A stretch of DNA of 5,989 nucleotides from Betaproteobacteria bacterium (GTDB lineage Bacteria > Pseudomonadota > Gammaproteobacteria > Burkholderiales > SG8-41): the NCBI GenBank assembly GCA_025353085.1, contig JANXRI010000115.1, positions 1-5,989 on the forward strand, in the 5' to 3' direction. Position numbers and translations under genes: made by a program. Shown piece by piece: positions 5,934 through 5,989 of this stretch (positions are counted from its first letter, which is position 1; each line of letters begins with the position of its first letter). The notes below the pieces were generated by a model. It had not been told where the DNA came from. It did no database searches and saw nothing but the letters and a program-made list of their open reading frames with translations.

Positions 5934-5963
5934 TTGAAATAGAATTGGCGTGCTTAACATAAG
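5934..5963 (+). promoter_or_regulatory. Weak candidate promoter reading out of the right edge
   Basis: TTGAAA (5934-5939, 5 of 6 matches to TTGACA) is followed after 18 bp by CATAAG (5958-5963, 4 of 6 matches to TATAAT). It would transcribe rightwards, away from plsY. The -10 lies in the loop and second arm of the inverted repeat at 5940-5980. No downstream gene is visible, so this is only a suggestion. Confidence 0.2.
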
Positions 5964-5980
5964 CACTCTAGCCAATTCTA
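5940..5980. repeat. Bulged inverted repeat upstream of plsY
   Basis: Outer arms TAGAATTGGC (5940-5949) and GCCAATTCTA (5971-5980) are perfect complements over 10 bp. Directly inside them GTGCTT (5950-5955) pairs with AAGCAC (5961-5966) over a 5-nt loop (AACAT). The only asymmetry is a 4-nt bulge, TCTA (5967-5970). The 16 pairs make this the strongest secondary structure seen in the window. It begins 15 bp upstream of the plsY ATG. No T-run follows on either strand, so it is not a simple terminator. It could be an operator, a leader-RNA element of plsY, or a copy of a dispersed intergenic repeat. Confidence 0.75.
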
Positions 5981-5989
5981 ACCAAAAGC

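Noticed and set aside
1..5989. A previously undescribed system, island or mobile element
   Set aside because: All six genes are recognised, intact (or cut only by the window edge) housekeeping genes in a known syntenic order. I see no transposase, integrase, attachment site, direct-repeat array or compositional break.

Overview
This is a core-genome window from a bacterium that is most likely a betaproteobacterium. The DNA is moderately G+C-rich (by eye just under 60%). The gene order is plsY (-) / tsaD (+) / rpsU-yqeY-dnaG-rpoD (-), a version of the classic macromolecular synthesis operon (rpsU-dnaG-rpoD of E. coli) with yqeY inserted. The lysine/alanine-rich tail in front of sigma-70 region 1.1 and the sequences of bS21 and DnaG also fit Betaproteobacteria. 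The genus cannot be fixed from sequence alone.

Layout, left to right. 1-1492 (-): 5' two thirds of rpoD, cut by the left edge just before sigma region 2. 1493-1559: short gap holding a good rpoD promoter and ribosome site. 1560-3335 (-): complete dnaG primase with a TTG start. 3336-3454: gap with two small hairpins. 3455-3901 (-): yqeY. 3902-3979: gap with an intrinsic terminator. 3980-4192 (-): rpsU. 4193-4291: divergent intergenic region with a consensus-grade rpsU promoter. 4292-5317 (+): tsaD. 5314-5925 (-): plsY, overlapping the tsaD stop codon by 4 bp. 5926-5989: gap with a strong bulged inverted repeat; the next gene lies outside. No stretch over 300 bases lacks a gene.

How the genes work together. 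The left-going operon links three information processes: ribosome small subunit (bS21), replication priming (DnaG) and promoter recognition (RpoD). The signals suggest graded output. A near-perfect promoter drives rpsU, a terminator directly after rpsU thins transcription into yqeY-dnaG, a TTG start with a weak ribosome site keeps primase low, and a separate TATAAT promoter overlapping the dnaG stop restores rpoD. tsaD (tRNA t6A37 modification) runs the other way and ends at a terminator whose stem contains the stop codons of both tsaD and plsY. plsY (first acylation step of phospholipid synthesis) faces it.

I found no mobile element, CRISPR, rRNA or tRNA gene, defence module or novel system. 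The interest lies in the regulatory layout, not in unknown genes.
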